A DNA stretch of 33,705 bases from Haloferula sp. BvORR071 (GTDB lineage Bacteria; Verrucomicrobiota; Verrucomicrobiia; Verrucomicrobiales; Akkermansiaceae), in contig NZ_BATP01000055.1 in assembly GCF_000739615.1 (NCBI RefSeq), positions 1-33,705 of the forward strand, in the 5' to 3' direction. Numbering within the stretch: the stretch's first letter is position 1; every line of letters begins with the position of its first letter. Both the position numbers and the translations under genes were made by a program. Below the pieces are notes generated by a model. The model worked only from the letters and a program-made list of their open reading frames with translations, was not told the DNA's origin and did not search any database. Below, piece by piece: positions 14,682 to 22,600 of the stretch.

Positions 14682-15158
14682 TCAGGTGAGGATCAGCGGG
14701 GGATTCAACTCCGCCCTCCGCCGCCGTGCACGCCATGCGATCAGGCCGATCCACGGTAGCGCCGCCGCGGGGAGAATCATCCAGTGTGGGATGAAGAGCA
14801 TCCACTGGCTTCGCGGTTGATTGGCGTAGGCCGATTCCAGCCACTCCGGCAGGCTGCTGCTAGTTCCGAACGAATTCCAAGAGTCCACCGGATCCTTGAT
14901 TTCTTTTCCGCGAATGAAAAACGGCGCCGGAAGCACCCGCGGCCAGTTCCTATTGTAGCTGTTCACGCGGTAGGCGGGGTGGGGGCTTGGGACGGCATTG
15001 TGGATCAGTGAGACCCCGCCACACCAGTTGATGGCCTTCACGCTGCCGGCCTCCGCCGAGACCATGGCAAACTGGGAAGCCCACCAGATGAAGAGGATGA
15101 AGCTTATCACCAGCAAGCCGGACCAAAAACTCAGCGAGCGGTGGAGGGCGAGTTTCAC
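14682..15158 (-). CDS. Two-TM protein, family 2, member 1
   Basis: Family 2 proteins have an N-terminal LHRSLxFW motif entering helix 1, an exoplasmic domain, then W-x-L-F-I-P-H-W leading into helix 2 and a basic end. This member has LALHRSLSFWSGLLVISF, WMLFIPHWMILPAAALPW and WRARRRR. The frame opens with an ATG at 15221, but the GTG at 15158 gives MKLALHRSL and has GGGAG just ahead, matching the family start. The loop lacks the V-M-N-A-x-S-R block of the operon members, so it is the most divergent of the five. Membrane location is confident; function unknown. Confidence 0.75.
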   Translation of the reverse strand: MKLALHRSLSFWSGLLVISFILFIWWASQFAMVSAEAGSVKAINWCGGVSLIHNAVPSPHPAYRVNSYNRNWPRVLPAPFFIRGKEIKDPVDSWNSFGTSSSLPEWLESAYANQPRSQWMLFIPHWMILPAAALPWIGLIAWRARRRRAELNPPLILT

Positions 15159-15360
15159 TCCCGGAACCTGGCAGCCCCGGGCCGGATGGCGAGCCCGTGG
15201 CGAAGCCTGCACGGCTGCCATCCAGCCCGCCTTCCAAGGATCGCTCTACGGGCTTTCCACCCGTAGAAAATCCCGCATTGTTTATAGGGCCAAATCGCGG
15301 AGGATTCCCGCTTTCCAAACGTAATTCCGCGAAGCCCGCCGCGCCTACCGCTTTCCGACC

Positions 15361-16077
15361 ATGTCCGAACTCTCATCACCACCTGCCACGCCGCCGACCC
15401 TGTCCGCGGCCCAGCCACCGGCCCCCCCGCGCCGCCGCGGCTGCCTGGTGCCGACCCTCATCGGCTTCATCGTCCTCCTGCTGGTCATCATCGGCCTCTT
15501 CTTCTGGTTCAATCGCCCGATCCATCCGGTGCAGCTCAACGCCCAGGAAAAGGTCACCGTCCAGCAAAAGGTCGAGGCCATCCAGAACCCGGATGTCGAG
15601 CGCGTCCCCGCCTCCACCGGGCCGAATGCGAATGCCAATGGGAATACTCTGCCGAAGGCTCAACCCCAGGCCGAGCCCAAGTATGAAAAGGGCAGCCGCG
15701 AGATCATCCTGACCGAGCGTGAACTCAACGGCCTGCTCAATGAGCAATCGCTCGGCGACAAGTGGAAGATCGAGCTCGCCACCGACGCCCTCCATCTCCG
15801 CCTCGAGACCGACCTGCCCGCCGATCTGCCCATCGTCGGCGGCAGGCACCTCAAGGCCCGCTCCCGCTTCCTCATCAAGACCGACGACCACGGTGCCCAC
15901 CTCGTCCTCGATGACCTCACCGTCTGGGGCGTCTCCCTGCCGAATGACTGGCTCGGCCAGCTCAAGGGCAAGGACCTCTTGGGCGAAGTCCTCGGCGGCG
16001 GCAAAGGCGGCCGCGTCGCCGGCATCGAGGAAATGAAAGTCGAGCCCGGCCAACTCAAGATCCGGCTGAAGGAGTAG
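15361..16077 (+). CDS. Single-pass membrane-anchored protein, unknown function
   Basis: The 238-aa product has a Pro-rich cytoplasmic N terminus and a PPRRRGC basic patch. One strong helix follows (about residues 31-49, T-L-I-G-F-I-V-L-L-L-V-I-I-G-L-F-F), then a Gln/Asn-rich linker and a strand-rich exoplasmic domain with TERELNGLLNEQ and a Gly-rich segment (GEVLGGGKGGR). The ELNGLL segment is reminiscent of the YpmS (DUF2140) type of lipid-binding-like protein, but I would not assert that. It is divergent from the family 2 gene at 14682-15158. Confidence 0.75.
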   Translation: MSELSSPPATPPTLSAAQPPAPPRRRGCLVPTLIGFIVLLLVIIGLFFWFNRPIHPVQLNAQEKVTVQQKVEAIQNPDVERVPASTGPNANANGNTLPKAQPQAEPKYEKGSREIILTERELNGLLNEQSLGDKWKIELATDALHLRLETDLPADLPIVGGRHLKARSRFLIKTDDHGAHLVLDDLTVWGVSLPNDWLGQLKGKDLLGEVLGGGKGGRVAGIEEMKVEPGQLKIRLKE

Positions 16078-16169
16078 GCTGGTCCGCACACCGCGTGCAG
16101 ACGTGCGGCCCCGGCTGCCTTCTCAAGCCTACTAGTACGGAAGGTCCTTCCTGGTGTGGGCAATACAGC

Positions 16170-16715
16170 TCACCCCAGGGCTTTCGCCATCTCTTCAAAG
16201 ACCTCTCGCTTTCCCTCAGCCTCACACCACTGGCGCACCGCCTTGAGATTCACGGCTGCCCCTTGGCTCCGGCATACGAGCACCGCTTGATCGAAGGTGT
16301 CCCGCGAGCCCCAGTAGATGAACGAGGCCAGCCGGTCCTTCACGCAGTCGGTCGGGGAGAGGATCTTGAGTCGTCGTCCATCTACTTCCATTTCGGCCGG
16401 TTCGATCGGAAACTCATCACCGATCTCCACCGGTCCCTTGGGGAATTCCAGATAAAGATGCCTGCACTCCGGATGGCGAAAGTAGCGGCTCTTTGATGGC
16501 ACGAAGCCGATCTCCCCCAGCACGGCCTCCAGTCGCTTGCGCTGCAGGTCGTCGGGCACCATATCCAGATCGCCGGACTGATAGAGGCCCTCGGTGTAGA
16601 TCGCCACCACCGCCCCGCCCACCAGCACCGAGCTTATCCCGGCCCCCTCCAGATGCCACGCCACATACTTCCAGAGTTCTTCCTCCGTGCACTGCTTCCA
16701 ATCCGGCGGCTTCAT
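16170..16715 (-). CDS. MNT-type nucleotidyltransferase (possible toxin-antitoxin partner)
   Basis: The 181-aa product carries LVGGAVVAIYTEG followed by SGDLDMV: Gly33-Gly34 and the Ser47-x-Asp49-x-Asp51 metal site of small nucleotidyltransferases. It later has ILSPTDCVKDRLASFIYW, typical of this fold. Such proteins often form toxin-antitoxin-like pairs with HEPN or winged-helix partners. No HEPN partner is present. Instead a winged-helix gene is divergent, with only 43 nt between the start codons. The ATG at 16715 is the natural start. It could instead be a housekeeping sugar or drug nucleotidyltransferase, though the size and context argue against that. Confidence 0.75.
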   Translation of the reverse strand: MKPPDWKQCTEEELWKYVAWHLEGAGISSVLVGGAVVAIYTEGLYQSGDLDMVPDDLQRKRLEAVLGEIGFVPSKSRYFRHPECRHLYLEFPKGPVEIGDEFPIEPAEMEVDGRRLKILSPTDCVKDRLASFIYWGSRDTFDQAVLVCRSQGAAVNLKAVRQWCEAEGKREVFEEMAKALG

Positions 16716-16718
16716 TTA

Positions 16719-16760
16719 ATGACTTGAATCATGGGTCATTTGACCTGAGATTCAAGTCAT
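16719..16760. promoter_or_regulatory. Nested palindrome in the divergent promoter of the nucleotidyltransferase/wHTH pair
   Basis: Outer arms ATGACTTGAATC (16719-16730) and GATTCAAGTCAT (16749-16760) are exact complements. Nested inside is GGTCA-TT-TGACC (16734-16745). The structure fills the 43-nt gap between the two divergent starts and overlaps the first two bases of the wHTH ATG. It is a strong candidate operator for the wHTH protein, controlling both genes. Confidence 0.7.
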
Positions 16761-17127
16761 GAATTCCACCGCATTGGCAGACCTGTTCGGCAGCCGCGCC
16801 GCCGAAGCCGTACTGCTTCACCTCCACCACTACGGCGAATCCTATGGCCGTGCCGTCTCGGCGGATTTCGCGATCTCTCTGGATTCCGTCCAGCGGCAGT
16901 TGGAGAAATTCACCCGTGCCGGTGCCCTTGTCTCCAAGCAGCAAGGGCGCACCCTCCTCTACCGTTGGAACGCGAAGTCCCGCCTCGCGCTCCGCCTGCA
17001 GGATTTGGTGGCCATTGTTTACGATGGCATTCCCCTCGAAAGCCGATCACGTCTCTTCGCCACCCGTCGTCGTCCGCGCGCGAAAGACAAGCCGGTCATC
17101 CCGCGGCATCCTCCCGGCACTCGCTGA
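16759..17127 (+). CDS. Winged-helix transcriptional regulator (ArsR-like fold)
   Basis: The 122-aa product has a compact wHTH. Its first helix is ALADLFGSRAAEAVLLHLHH, a recognition-helix region ISLDSVQRQLEKF follows, then a wing GALVSKQQGRTLLYRWN and a short basic tail (TRRRPRAKDKP). This layout (helix, recognition helix, Gly-R-x-x-x-Y wing) fits MNT-associated ArsR-like regulators. It is divergent from the nucleotidyltransferase gene and is inferred to bind the palindrome at 16719-16760. No metal-binding cysteines are seen. Confidence 0.75.
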   Translation: MNSTALADLFGSRAAEAVLLHLHHYGESYGRAVSADFAISLDSVQRQLEKFTRAGALVSKQQGRTLLYRWNAKSRLALRLQDLVAIVYDGIPLESRSRLFATRRRPRAKDKPVIPRHPPGTR

Positions 17128-17187
17128 GTGATTTTGTGACACCCGCCGTCCATTTGCATCCCGCAAATCCCGGCGTTAGAGTCCCGC

Positions 17188-17484
17188 GTGAATATCGTCC
17201 TGAATTCCAGGGTGCTCATCGGCCGGGATCACATCGCGGCTGACCGCTACACCCGCCAGTGGCGCCCCGGCCTTCAGAAAGACATCGAGTGGCTCCAGAG
17301 CCCCTCCGAGCTCTGCGTCCTCAGCATCACCCGCGGGACGGACGAGATTCTCCCCGGTGAACCGGCACCGGCCCTCGCTAAAAAGCGCAGCGCCTACCCC
17401 GCCACCCTCGCCATGACCAATGGCCTCGAAGACGAACTCCGCCGCCACCTCGGCCTCAAGCTTCCGATCACCAGCCCGCATTGA
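17188..17484 (+). CDS. Small soluble protein of unknown function
   Basis: A GTG at 17188 opens a 98-aa frame beginning (M)NIVLNSRVLIGRDHIAADRY, soluble and mixed alpha/beta, with one cysteine and no signal peptide. It lies 60 nt after the wHTH gene on the same strand and ends 34 nt before the stop of the family 2 operon (convergent). Composition is protein-like, but the non-ATG start and lack of a recognised family keep confidence moderate. Confidence 0.5.
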   Translation: MNIVLNSRVLIGRDHIAADRYTRQWRPGLQKDIEWLQSPSELCVLSITRGTDEILPGEPAPALAKKRSAYPATLAMTNGLEDELRRHLGLKLPITSPH

Positions 17485-17518
17485 TCTCCGCCGCAAACGG
17501 AGTGTCGCTCTCCGGGCG

Positions 17519-18085
17519 TCATTTCCCGGTCGTGCTTCCTTCAGAAGCAAAGTCAGCTACCCCATCCCTGCGCTTCCGCTTCCCACGCTTCTCCGCCCGA
17601 TACAAGGCCACGCACATGCACGGCAAGGCCGATGCCGCGAAGGGAATCCAGTGCGGCACAAAGAGCTGCCAGCCGCCATTCGTCGGCCCGTCCAAATATG
17701 TCCGGTCGATCTCCCCGGAGAAATAGCCCGACCCGCACTTTTCACCCGGCCGCATCGGGTAGACCTCCTGCCGAATCCACTTCGGCGCCCCGAAGCGCAG
17801 TCGCTCCTTGAGCTCGTGTCCCGCCAGGCTCCCATGGGTGGCATCCCATCCCCTTCTGCCGTAGTGATTGCTCCCGAAGCTCACTCGCGACGCCGCATTC
17901 ATCACCACCAGATTCCCGCAGCGCAGCGCCGTTAGATAGCGCGTCGAATGCCACCAAGCCCAAGCGCTCGACACCGCCACGATCATTCCCGCCCAGAAGA
18001 GCAGCGAACGATGAAGCGGAATCCGGAGCTTCTGCAGCCCCGATGCCACAGGTCTCACCCTACCGCGATTCAAGTCATCACTCAT
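17519..18085 (-). CDS. Two-TM protein, family 2, member 2
   Basis: The 188-aa product from ATG 18085 has a short lead, then PLHRSLLFWAGMIVAV and AWWHSTRYLTALRCGN. The exoplasmic block VVMNAASRVSFGSNHYG, KERLRFGAPKW and GSGYFSGEIDRTYLDG follows, then WQLFVPHWIPFAASALP and a basic tail. The frame opens at 18259, but the 18085 ATG overlaps the upstream stop as ATGA, so coupling supports it. The last gene of a four-gene operon. Its loop aligns well with members 4 and 5 and less well with member 3. Confidence 0.8.
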   Translation of the reverse strand: MSDDLNRGRVRPVASGLQKLRIPLHRSLLFWAGMIVAVSSAWAWWHSTRYLTALRCGNLVVMNAASRVSFGSNHYGRRGWDATHGSLAGHELKERLRFGAPKWIRQEVYPMRPGEKCGSGYFSGEIDRTYLDGPTNGGWQLFVPHWIPFAASALPCMCVALYRAEKRGKRKRRDGVADFASEGSTTGK

Positions 18086-18633
18086 CCCAACCATTCGCCG
18101 GATTCGCCCGATTTGTGACGCATCCCATCGCTTTTCTCCGCATTCGCCGCCGCCTTGCTCCGCCTCCACCACAGCAGCGTGCCCGCCCACGGCACCGCGA
18201 AGCCGAGCAACAGCACCCAATGCGGGATGAAAATCTGCCAATCGCCCTTTTTGCTCCACGCCAAGTAAATGGAATCGATTTCATCCAAGGGATCGCCATT
18301 CGTCCCGCTGAGTGTCACGGGAACGTCCCATCCCTTCCCGCTTTCTTCGGTTCTCACCAGCTTGGGAAAGCCGAATCGCCAAGGCGACCAAGTGATTTCG
18401 CCCGGATCGGTGCCAAAGCTGCCCCATCCGTTCTTCTTCAGCTCCTCAAAGTGACCCCAGCTCGCCAGCGAATTGGCATTCATGAGCAACCAACCGCGAT
18501 AGAATGCGGAATTCATGCCCTGGCTGGAACGCCACCAGCCCCAGCCGATGAAGCCCATGATCACCACTCCCGCCCAAAACAGCAGCGAGCGATAGAGTGG
18601 CATGAGAACCCCGTACACGTTCTTGCGGCTCAA
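18082..18633 (-). CDS. Two-TM protein, family 2, member 3
   Basis: The 183-aa product begins MSRKNVYGVLMPLYRSLLFW, with helix 1 ending GWGWWRSSQGMNSAFYRGW. The loop is the most different of the operon: LLMNANSLASWGHFEEL replaces the V-M-N-A-x-S-R-x-S-F/V-G block, and it has a DPLDEIDSIYLAW strand. Helix 2 follows WQIFIPHWVLLLG. Both ends overlap neighbours by ATGA (start with member 4, stop with member 2). Confidence 0.85.
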   Translation of the reverse strand: MSRKNVYGVLMPLYRSLLFWAGVVIMGFIGWGWWRSSQGMNSAFYRGWLLMNANSLASWGHFEELKKNGWGSFGTDPGEITWSPWRFGFPKLVRTEESGKGWDVPVTLSGTNGDPLDEIDSIYLAWSKKGDWQIFIPHWVLLLGFAVPWAGTLLWWRRSKAAANAEKSDGMRHKSGESGEWLG

Positions 18634-19130
18634 AGTTCAGAAGCAAGGGTCCCTCCGCCCTTCCTCCTCGGCCGCTTCTCCGCCCGATACACCACCGCGC
18701 ACAAGCACGGCAAAGCCGCCGCCATGAAGGGAATCCAGTGCGGGATGAAGAGCTGCCAGCCGGCGTTCGAGGGCCCATCCAGATAGCTCCGGTCAATCTC
18801 ACCGGAATAGTAGCCCGATGCGCAGAACTCACCCGGTCCCATCGGTGCGCCCATCTCATGAATATAGCGCGGCCCGCCGAAGCGGAGCCGCTCGCTGAGC
18901 TTGTAGCTCGCCAAATTACGGCAATGGGCATCCAAGCCCTTCCCGCCGTAATGATTGTATCCCACGCTCAACCGCGAGGCAGCATTCATCACCAGATAGT
19001 GTCCGCAGCGCAGCGACGTTAGACACCAGATCGAGAGCAACCAGGCCAAACCACTCAAAGCCGCCACGATCAACCCCGCCCGAAACAGTGGCGAACGATG
19101 AAGCGGAACCCGGACTCGGACATGGCGCAT
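18630..19130 (-). CDS. Two-TM protein, family 2, member 4
   Basis: From the ATG at 19130 (MRHVRVRVPLHRSPLFRAG) the 166-aa product has helix 1, LRCGHYLVMNAASRLSVG, GGPRYIHE and ASGYYSGEIDRSYLDG. WQLFIPHWIPFMAAALPC leads into helix 2, and the tail is basic. Its stop overlaps the start of member 3 (ATGA). The frame is open to 19220, but that stretch would overlap the upstream gene and is not conserved. Confidence 0.8.
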   Translation of the reverse strand: MRHVRVRVPLHRSPLFRAGLIVAALSGLAWLLSIWCLTSLRCGHYLVMNAASRLSVGYNHYGGKGLDAHCRNLASYKLSERLRFGGPRYIHEMGAPMGPGEFCASGYYSGEIDRSYLDGPSNAGWQLFIPHWIPFMAAALPCLCAVVYRAEKRPRRKGGGTLASEL

Positions 19131-19164
19131 GATCCGCAATCCATGCACTCCGCCCACCACCGAA

Positions 19165-19644
19165 TCAAGCCGCCATCTCCGCAGCAAGCGCCGCTTCTGC
19201 CCGCCACCGCTTCCAAACAAGGCACAGCATCGCCACTGCCCACGGCAGCGCGATGCTCTCCAGCAAGAGCCAGTGCGGCATGTAGAACTGCCAGCCGCCG
19301 TTTGATCGCCCTTCCAGATATTTCAGATCGAAATTGTCCGAATAATCTCCTGTCCCGCAGAAATCGCCGGGCTGAGGTGGATGAGGCTCCCAGTGAACCC
19401 ACTTCGGCTTTCCAAAGCGCAGCCGCTTCTCGGGCGTATACCTCGCCAAGCTCTCGCGATCCACATCCCATCCCGTTCCACCGTAGAGATTGGTGCCGAA
19501 GCTCAGTCGCGATCCCGCGTTCATCACCACCGCATTCCCGTAGCGCAGCGCCGTCAGATAATGCGTCGACTCCCACCAGCCCCAGACGATGAACCCCATC
19601 ACCATCACCCCCGCCCAAAGCAACAGCGAACGATAGAGCGGCAC
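19165..19644 (-). CDS. Two-TM protein, family 2, member 5
   Basis: A GTG at 19644 is chosen because a strong GCGGAGGGG ribosome-binding sequence lies five bases upstream and the product then begins (M)PLYRSLLLWAGVMVMGF like its relatives. The 159-aa product carries LRYGNAVVMNAGSRLSFG, RLRFGKPKWVHW, a GTGDYSDNFDLKYLEG strand, WQFYMPHWLLLESIALPW and a shorter basic end. The upstream open frame to 19797 is not conserved. It is the first gene of the operon 19644 to 17519, so the promoter should lie in 19645-19861. Confidence 0.8.
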   Translation of the reverse strand: MPLYRSLLLWAGVMVMGFIVWGWWESTHYLTALRYGNAVVMNAGSRLSFGTNLYGGTGWDVDRESLARYTPEKRLRFGKPKWVHWEPHPPQPGDFCGTGDYSDNFDLKYLEGRSNGGWQFYMPHWLLLESIALPWAVAMLCLVWKRWRAEAALAAEMAA

Positions 19645-19861
19645 GCGAACCCCTCCGCTCCCCGCGTTCAGCCGGGTCGCCACATCTTCCACTATGCCTC
19701 TGCCTTTCAAATTTCGCGCCCTTTCGCGTGATTTCGCGGTTAACTCTAAACCCCGCCACCCACTCCATTCGTCATTCGGAAATTCGGAATTCGTCATTCT
19801 GCCTTTCCCTGTAACAAACCCCGCGCTTTCCTGAATCCTCCCGAGACCTCATCCTCTCACC

Positions 19862-20587
19862 GTGCCGAGCCCCAAGACCCGCCCGCCGCTCTTCGCCACC
19901 ACCCGCTGGTCCTTGGTCGTCGCCGCCGGGGCAGGGGACTCTGCCGCCGCGTTGGAGGAACTCTGCCGCCTCTACTGGTTCCCCATCTACGCCGTGATCC
20001 GCAAGTCCGGCAAATCCGGCGCCGATTCCCAAGACCTCGCCCAGGGCTTCTTCGCCATGCTGTTAGAGCGCCGCACCATCGACCTCGCCGATGACTCGCG
20101 CGGGCGCTTCCGCAGCTTCCTGCTCACCGCGCTCAAGCGCTACCTCGCGAATGAATGGCACCGCGAGCACGCCGCCAAGCGTGGTGGCGGCCGCGAGCTC
20201 GTCCCGCTCGATCCCGAGCTCGCCGAGCGACTCTACCTCACCGGCGGTGGCGAATCCTCGCGCTCGCCGGATGAACTCTTCGACCGCCGCTGGGCACTCG
20301 CCATGCTCGATGCCGCGATGGCCGCGCTGGAACGCGAATATAAAGATGCCGGCCGCGCCGATGAATTCGCCCGCCTCGTCCCCAGCCTCACGGCCGCCCG
20401 CGGCGAGACCGACTACGCCGCCATCGCCCGCGAAACGAATAGCACCGAAGGCGCCACGAGAGTCGCCGTCCACCGCCTCCGCAAGCGCTTCCGCTTCCTC
20501 GTCCGTGCCGAAGTCGCCCGCACCGTCCTCTGCGAAGAAGAAGTGGATGCCGAAATGGCCGCCCTCATGCAGGCCCTCGGCGGCTGA
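19862..20587 (+). CDS. ECF-type RNA polymerase sigma factor, copy A
   Basis: The 241-aa product starts at a GTG and has the FATTRWSLVVAAG opening found in Planctomycete/Verrucomicrobia ECF sigma factors linked to Ser/Thr kinases. Region 2 reads YWFPIYAVIRKSG and DSQDLAQGFFAML. Region 4 reads DYAAIARETNSTEGATRVAVHRLRKRF, a helix-turn-helix for -35 recognition. No anti-sigma gene is adjacent. A kinase gene is in the same window (26253-30185), although not next to it. It is convergent with copy B, with a small ORF between. Confidence 0.9.
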   Translation: MPSPKTRPPLFATTRWSLVVAAGAGDSAAALEELCRLYWFPIYAVIRKSGKSGADSQDLAQGFFAMLLERRTIDLADDSRGRFRSFLLTALKRYLANEWHREHAAKRGGGRELVPLDPELAERLYLTGGGESSRSPDELFDRRWALAMLDAAMAALEREYKDAGRADEFARLVPSLTAARGETDYAAIARETNSTEGATRVAVHRLRKRFRFLVRAEVARTVLCEEEVDAEMAALMQALGG

Positions 20588-20678
20588 GCAGCAGCCGGCC
20601 CCGACCACGATTTCCCTTAACTCCTCCCACGCCCGCATTGCACGGGAAGGAGCGAATGACGGTTCTCCGTAAATCTCG

Positions 20679-20957
20679 TTACGACGCCATCCGTCCTTCC
20701 CACTGGGGGCATGCTTCCAGCTGGCCGCTTGCGGTTGGCACGTCGACGGCATCAGTTCCGGCCAATACCCAAACCTCCTCCGCAAGCGACCAGGGAAAAT
20801 CAGAATCCGGATCAAAGTCCTCCAGCCTCGCTGCCAACTTCGCCTCCGCCATCATCGCCGCGATCAACTCCACCGTCTTGGGCAGCTCCTGCTCATGGTG
20901 GAAGTGCCACTTCCGTCCATCGTAGGAGATCGGCACGCGCGGCAGGGGGTCGGGCAT
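20679..20957 (-). CDS. Small acidic protein of unknown function
   Basis: The 92-aa product begins MPDPLPRVPISYDGRKWHFH and has a strand RKWHFHHEQ, a helix ELIAAMMAEAKLAARLEDF and a Trp/Asp-rich end. It is soluble and acidic. It lies between the two ECF sigma genes on the minus strand, 88 nt downstream of copy B's stop, and could be co-transcribed with copy B. A link to sigma control is possible by position only. No family recognised. Confidence 0.55.
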   Translation of the reverse strand: MPDPLPRVPISYDGRKWHFHHEQELPKTVELIAAMMAEAKLAARLEDFDPDSDFPWSLAEEVWVLAGTDAVDVPTASGQLEACPQWEGRMAS

Positions 20958-21044
20958 GATTCAGGCTCTCACCCCGCAGACGGAAAGTAGATCTCTATTA
21001 AGCCGCATTTTTTCGCCTGCCGTTCCCGGAAAGATCTGCTCCCG

Positions 21045-21782
21045 TCACCCCGCCAGCGCGCCGAATAGCGCCTGCATCTCCTCATCCACATCCGCATCAC
21101 TCACCAGAGTCTGCGCGATCTCCTCCCTCAGCCTTTGCCGGTAGCGCTTCCGCAGGCGATGCACCGCCACCCGCGCCGCGCCCTCGCTCATCCCGGCTTC
21201 CTTCGCGATCTCTGCATACGCGATCTTCCCACTGCTCATCCCCAGGAAGGCCTTCCACTCCGCGAAGTCCGGCTCCTCCTCCGCCCGCCGCGCCAGCACC
21301 TGGTCCAGCAGGGCCACCGCCCACTCCCGGTCGAAGAGCTTGTCCGGCCGGCCGCGCTCATCCGCCGCCGGCTCCAGCCCCAGGCCCGACTCCGCATCCT
21401 GCCAGTCGATCGAGAGATGCGGCGCAAAGCCCCCGCGCTTCTGCCGGTGCTCCCGCTGCCACTCGCTCGCCATGTAATTCTTCAGCGAGCCTAACAGGAA
21501 TGCCCGGAACCTGCCGCGGTCGCGGTCCACCAGGCGCAGCCCGCTGCCATCTAACAGATGCGCGAAGAAGCCCTGCACCAGATCCTCCGCATCCGCCGGC
21601 GCCCGCCCCAGCCGCCGCACATAGCGATACAGCGGCGGCCAGTACGTCCCGAAGATCCGCGCCAGTCCCTCCTCCCGCACCCGCGAATCATCCGCCCTCG
21701 CCGCTGCCCCCACGATCGACCACCGCGTCGTCGCAAACAGGGTGATGGGATTCGGAGTCGGATGCTTGCTTGGCTCGGTCAT
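21045..21782 (-). CDS. ECF-type RNA polymerase sigma factor, copy B
   Basis: From ATG 21782 (MTEPSKHPTPNPITLFATTRW) the 245-aa product parallels copy A: FATTRWSIVGAA, YWPPLYRYVRRLG, DAEDLVQGFFAHLL, then IAYAEIAKEAGMSEGAARVAVHRLRKRYRQ. The two are clearly homologous but not recent duplicates. The six extra upstream residues (MGEVRL) from 21800 are not conserved. Ends in acidic DADVDEEMQALFGALAG, as copy A ends in EEEVDAEMAALMQALGG. Likely regulon unknown. Confidence 0.9.
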   Translation of the reverse strand: MTEPSKHPTPNPITLFATTRWSIVGAAARADDSRVREEGLARIFGTYWPPLYRYVRRLGRAPADAEDLVQGFFAHLLDGSGLRLVDRDRGRFRAFLLGSLKNYMASEWQREHRQKRGGFAPHLSIDWQDAESGLGLEPAADERGRPDKLFDREWAVALLDQVLARRAEEEPDFAEWKAFLGMSSGKIAYAEIAKEAGMSEGAARVAVHRLRKRYRQRLREEIAQTLVSDADVDEEMQALFGALAG

Positions 21783-21850
21783 GAGTCTGACTTCTCCCAC
21801 ACCCTACCGCGAAGTGCGGGAAAGGTTACAGCGGGATTTCATCGCAAGCC

Positions 21851-21883
21851 TATGGAGTGCGGCGGCACGACGCCGCTTTGGCT
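21851..21883 (+). repeat. REP-like element, left copy flanking the transposase
   Basis: A 33-bp sequence containing GTGCGGCGGCACGACGCCGC, which folds as a GCGGCG/CGCCGC hairpin. An exact reverse complement lies at 22601-22633, on the other side of the RAYT gene. The left copy ends 101 nt before the RAYT start. Confidence 0.85.
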
Positions 21884-21984
21884 CTCGGCAAGCTCCGCAG
21901 TTCAGACGGTCCGGACATTCCTTGCATCATCTTCCCACCAAGAAGCTGCTTGAACCCCGGAATTGGAGTGTTCATAAAAACACC

Positions 21985-22560
21985 ATGGCCTATCCCCGTC
22001 CCCCCATCTCCTGGCCGCGTGCACCCGAGCACCGCCTCGGCAGCTATGGCACCTACTTCGTCACCGCCGGGACCTATCTCAAGGCCCACCGCTTCCGTGA
22101 AAACTTCCGCCTCGAAGTGCTCCATCGCGGCCTCCTTGCCGTGGCCGCGGAATTCGGTTGGACCCTGGAAGCATGGTCCGTTTTCTCAAACCACTATCAC
22201 TTCATCGGTGTCTCTCCTCCGGGCGGAGCCGGGTCCTTGCCCCCGATGCTTGGCAAGCTCCACATGAAGACGTCCAAGTGGATCAACCGCCTGGATGATA
22301 CCCAAGGTCGCAAGGTATGGCACAATTTCCGGGAGACCTTGCTGACTTTTGAGAGCTCTTATTTCGCGCGCTTGAATTACGTCCATCGGAATGCGGAGAA
22401 GCACGGGTTGGTTCGACGGGCTGAGCAGTATCCGTGGTGCTCGGCTGGATGGTTTGCCCGAGAGGCAACGTCCGCACAGCAGAAGACCATCGCCGCGTTT
22501 CCGGTGGACAGGGTGAAGGTATACGATGAGTACGCGCCCGTGTGGCAGGCGAAGGATTGA
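21985..22560 (+). CDS. REP-associated tyrosine transposase (RAYT, Y1/HUH type)
   Basis: From ATG 21985 the 191-aa product has GTYFVTAGTY (first strand), the HUH-type metal motif NHYHFIGV (His70-Tyr71-His72), and NYVHRNAEKHGLV, the helix usual for RAYTs (compare Y-x-x-x-N-P-V-x-x-G-L-V); the catalytic Tyr is probably in this region (Tyr126 or Tyr132). These enzymes cut and join single-stranded DNA at REP hairpins and are usually domesticated single-copy genes. A perfect inverted pair of REP-like elements (21851-21883 and 22601-22633) frames it. The frame is open further upstream (to 21742) but would overlap the left REP. Confidence 0.9.
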   Translation: MAYPRPPISWPRAPEHRLGSYGTYFVTAGTYLKAHRFRENFRLEVLHRGLLAVAAEFGWTLEAWSVFSNHYHFIGVSPPGGAGSLPPMLGKLHMKTSKWINRLDDTQGRKVWHNFRETLLTFESSYFARLNYVHRNAEKHGLVRRAEQYPWCSAGWFAREATSAQQKTIAAFPVDRVKVYDEYAPVWQAKD

Positions 22561-22600
22561 AGGCGATCCGTGGCTGCTGGAACGAACAGCACGCACCCGC

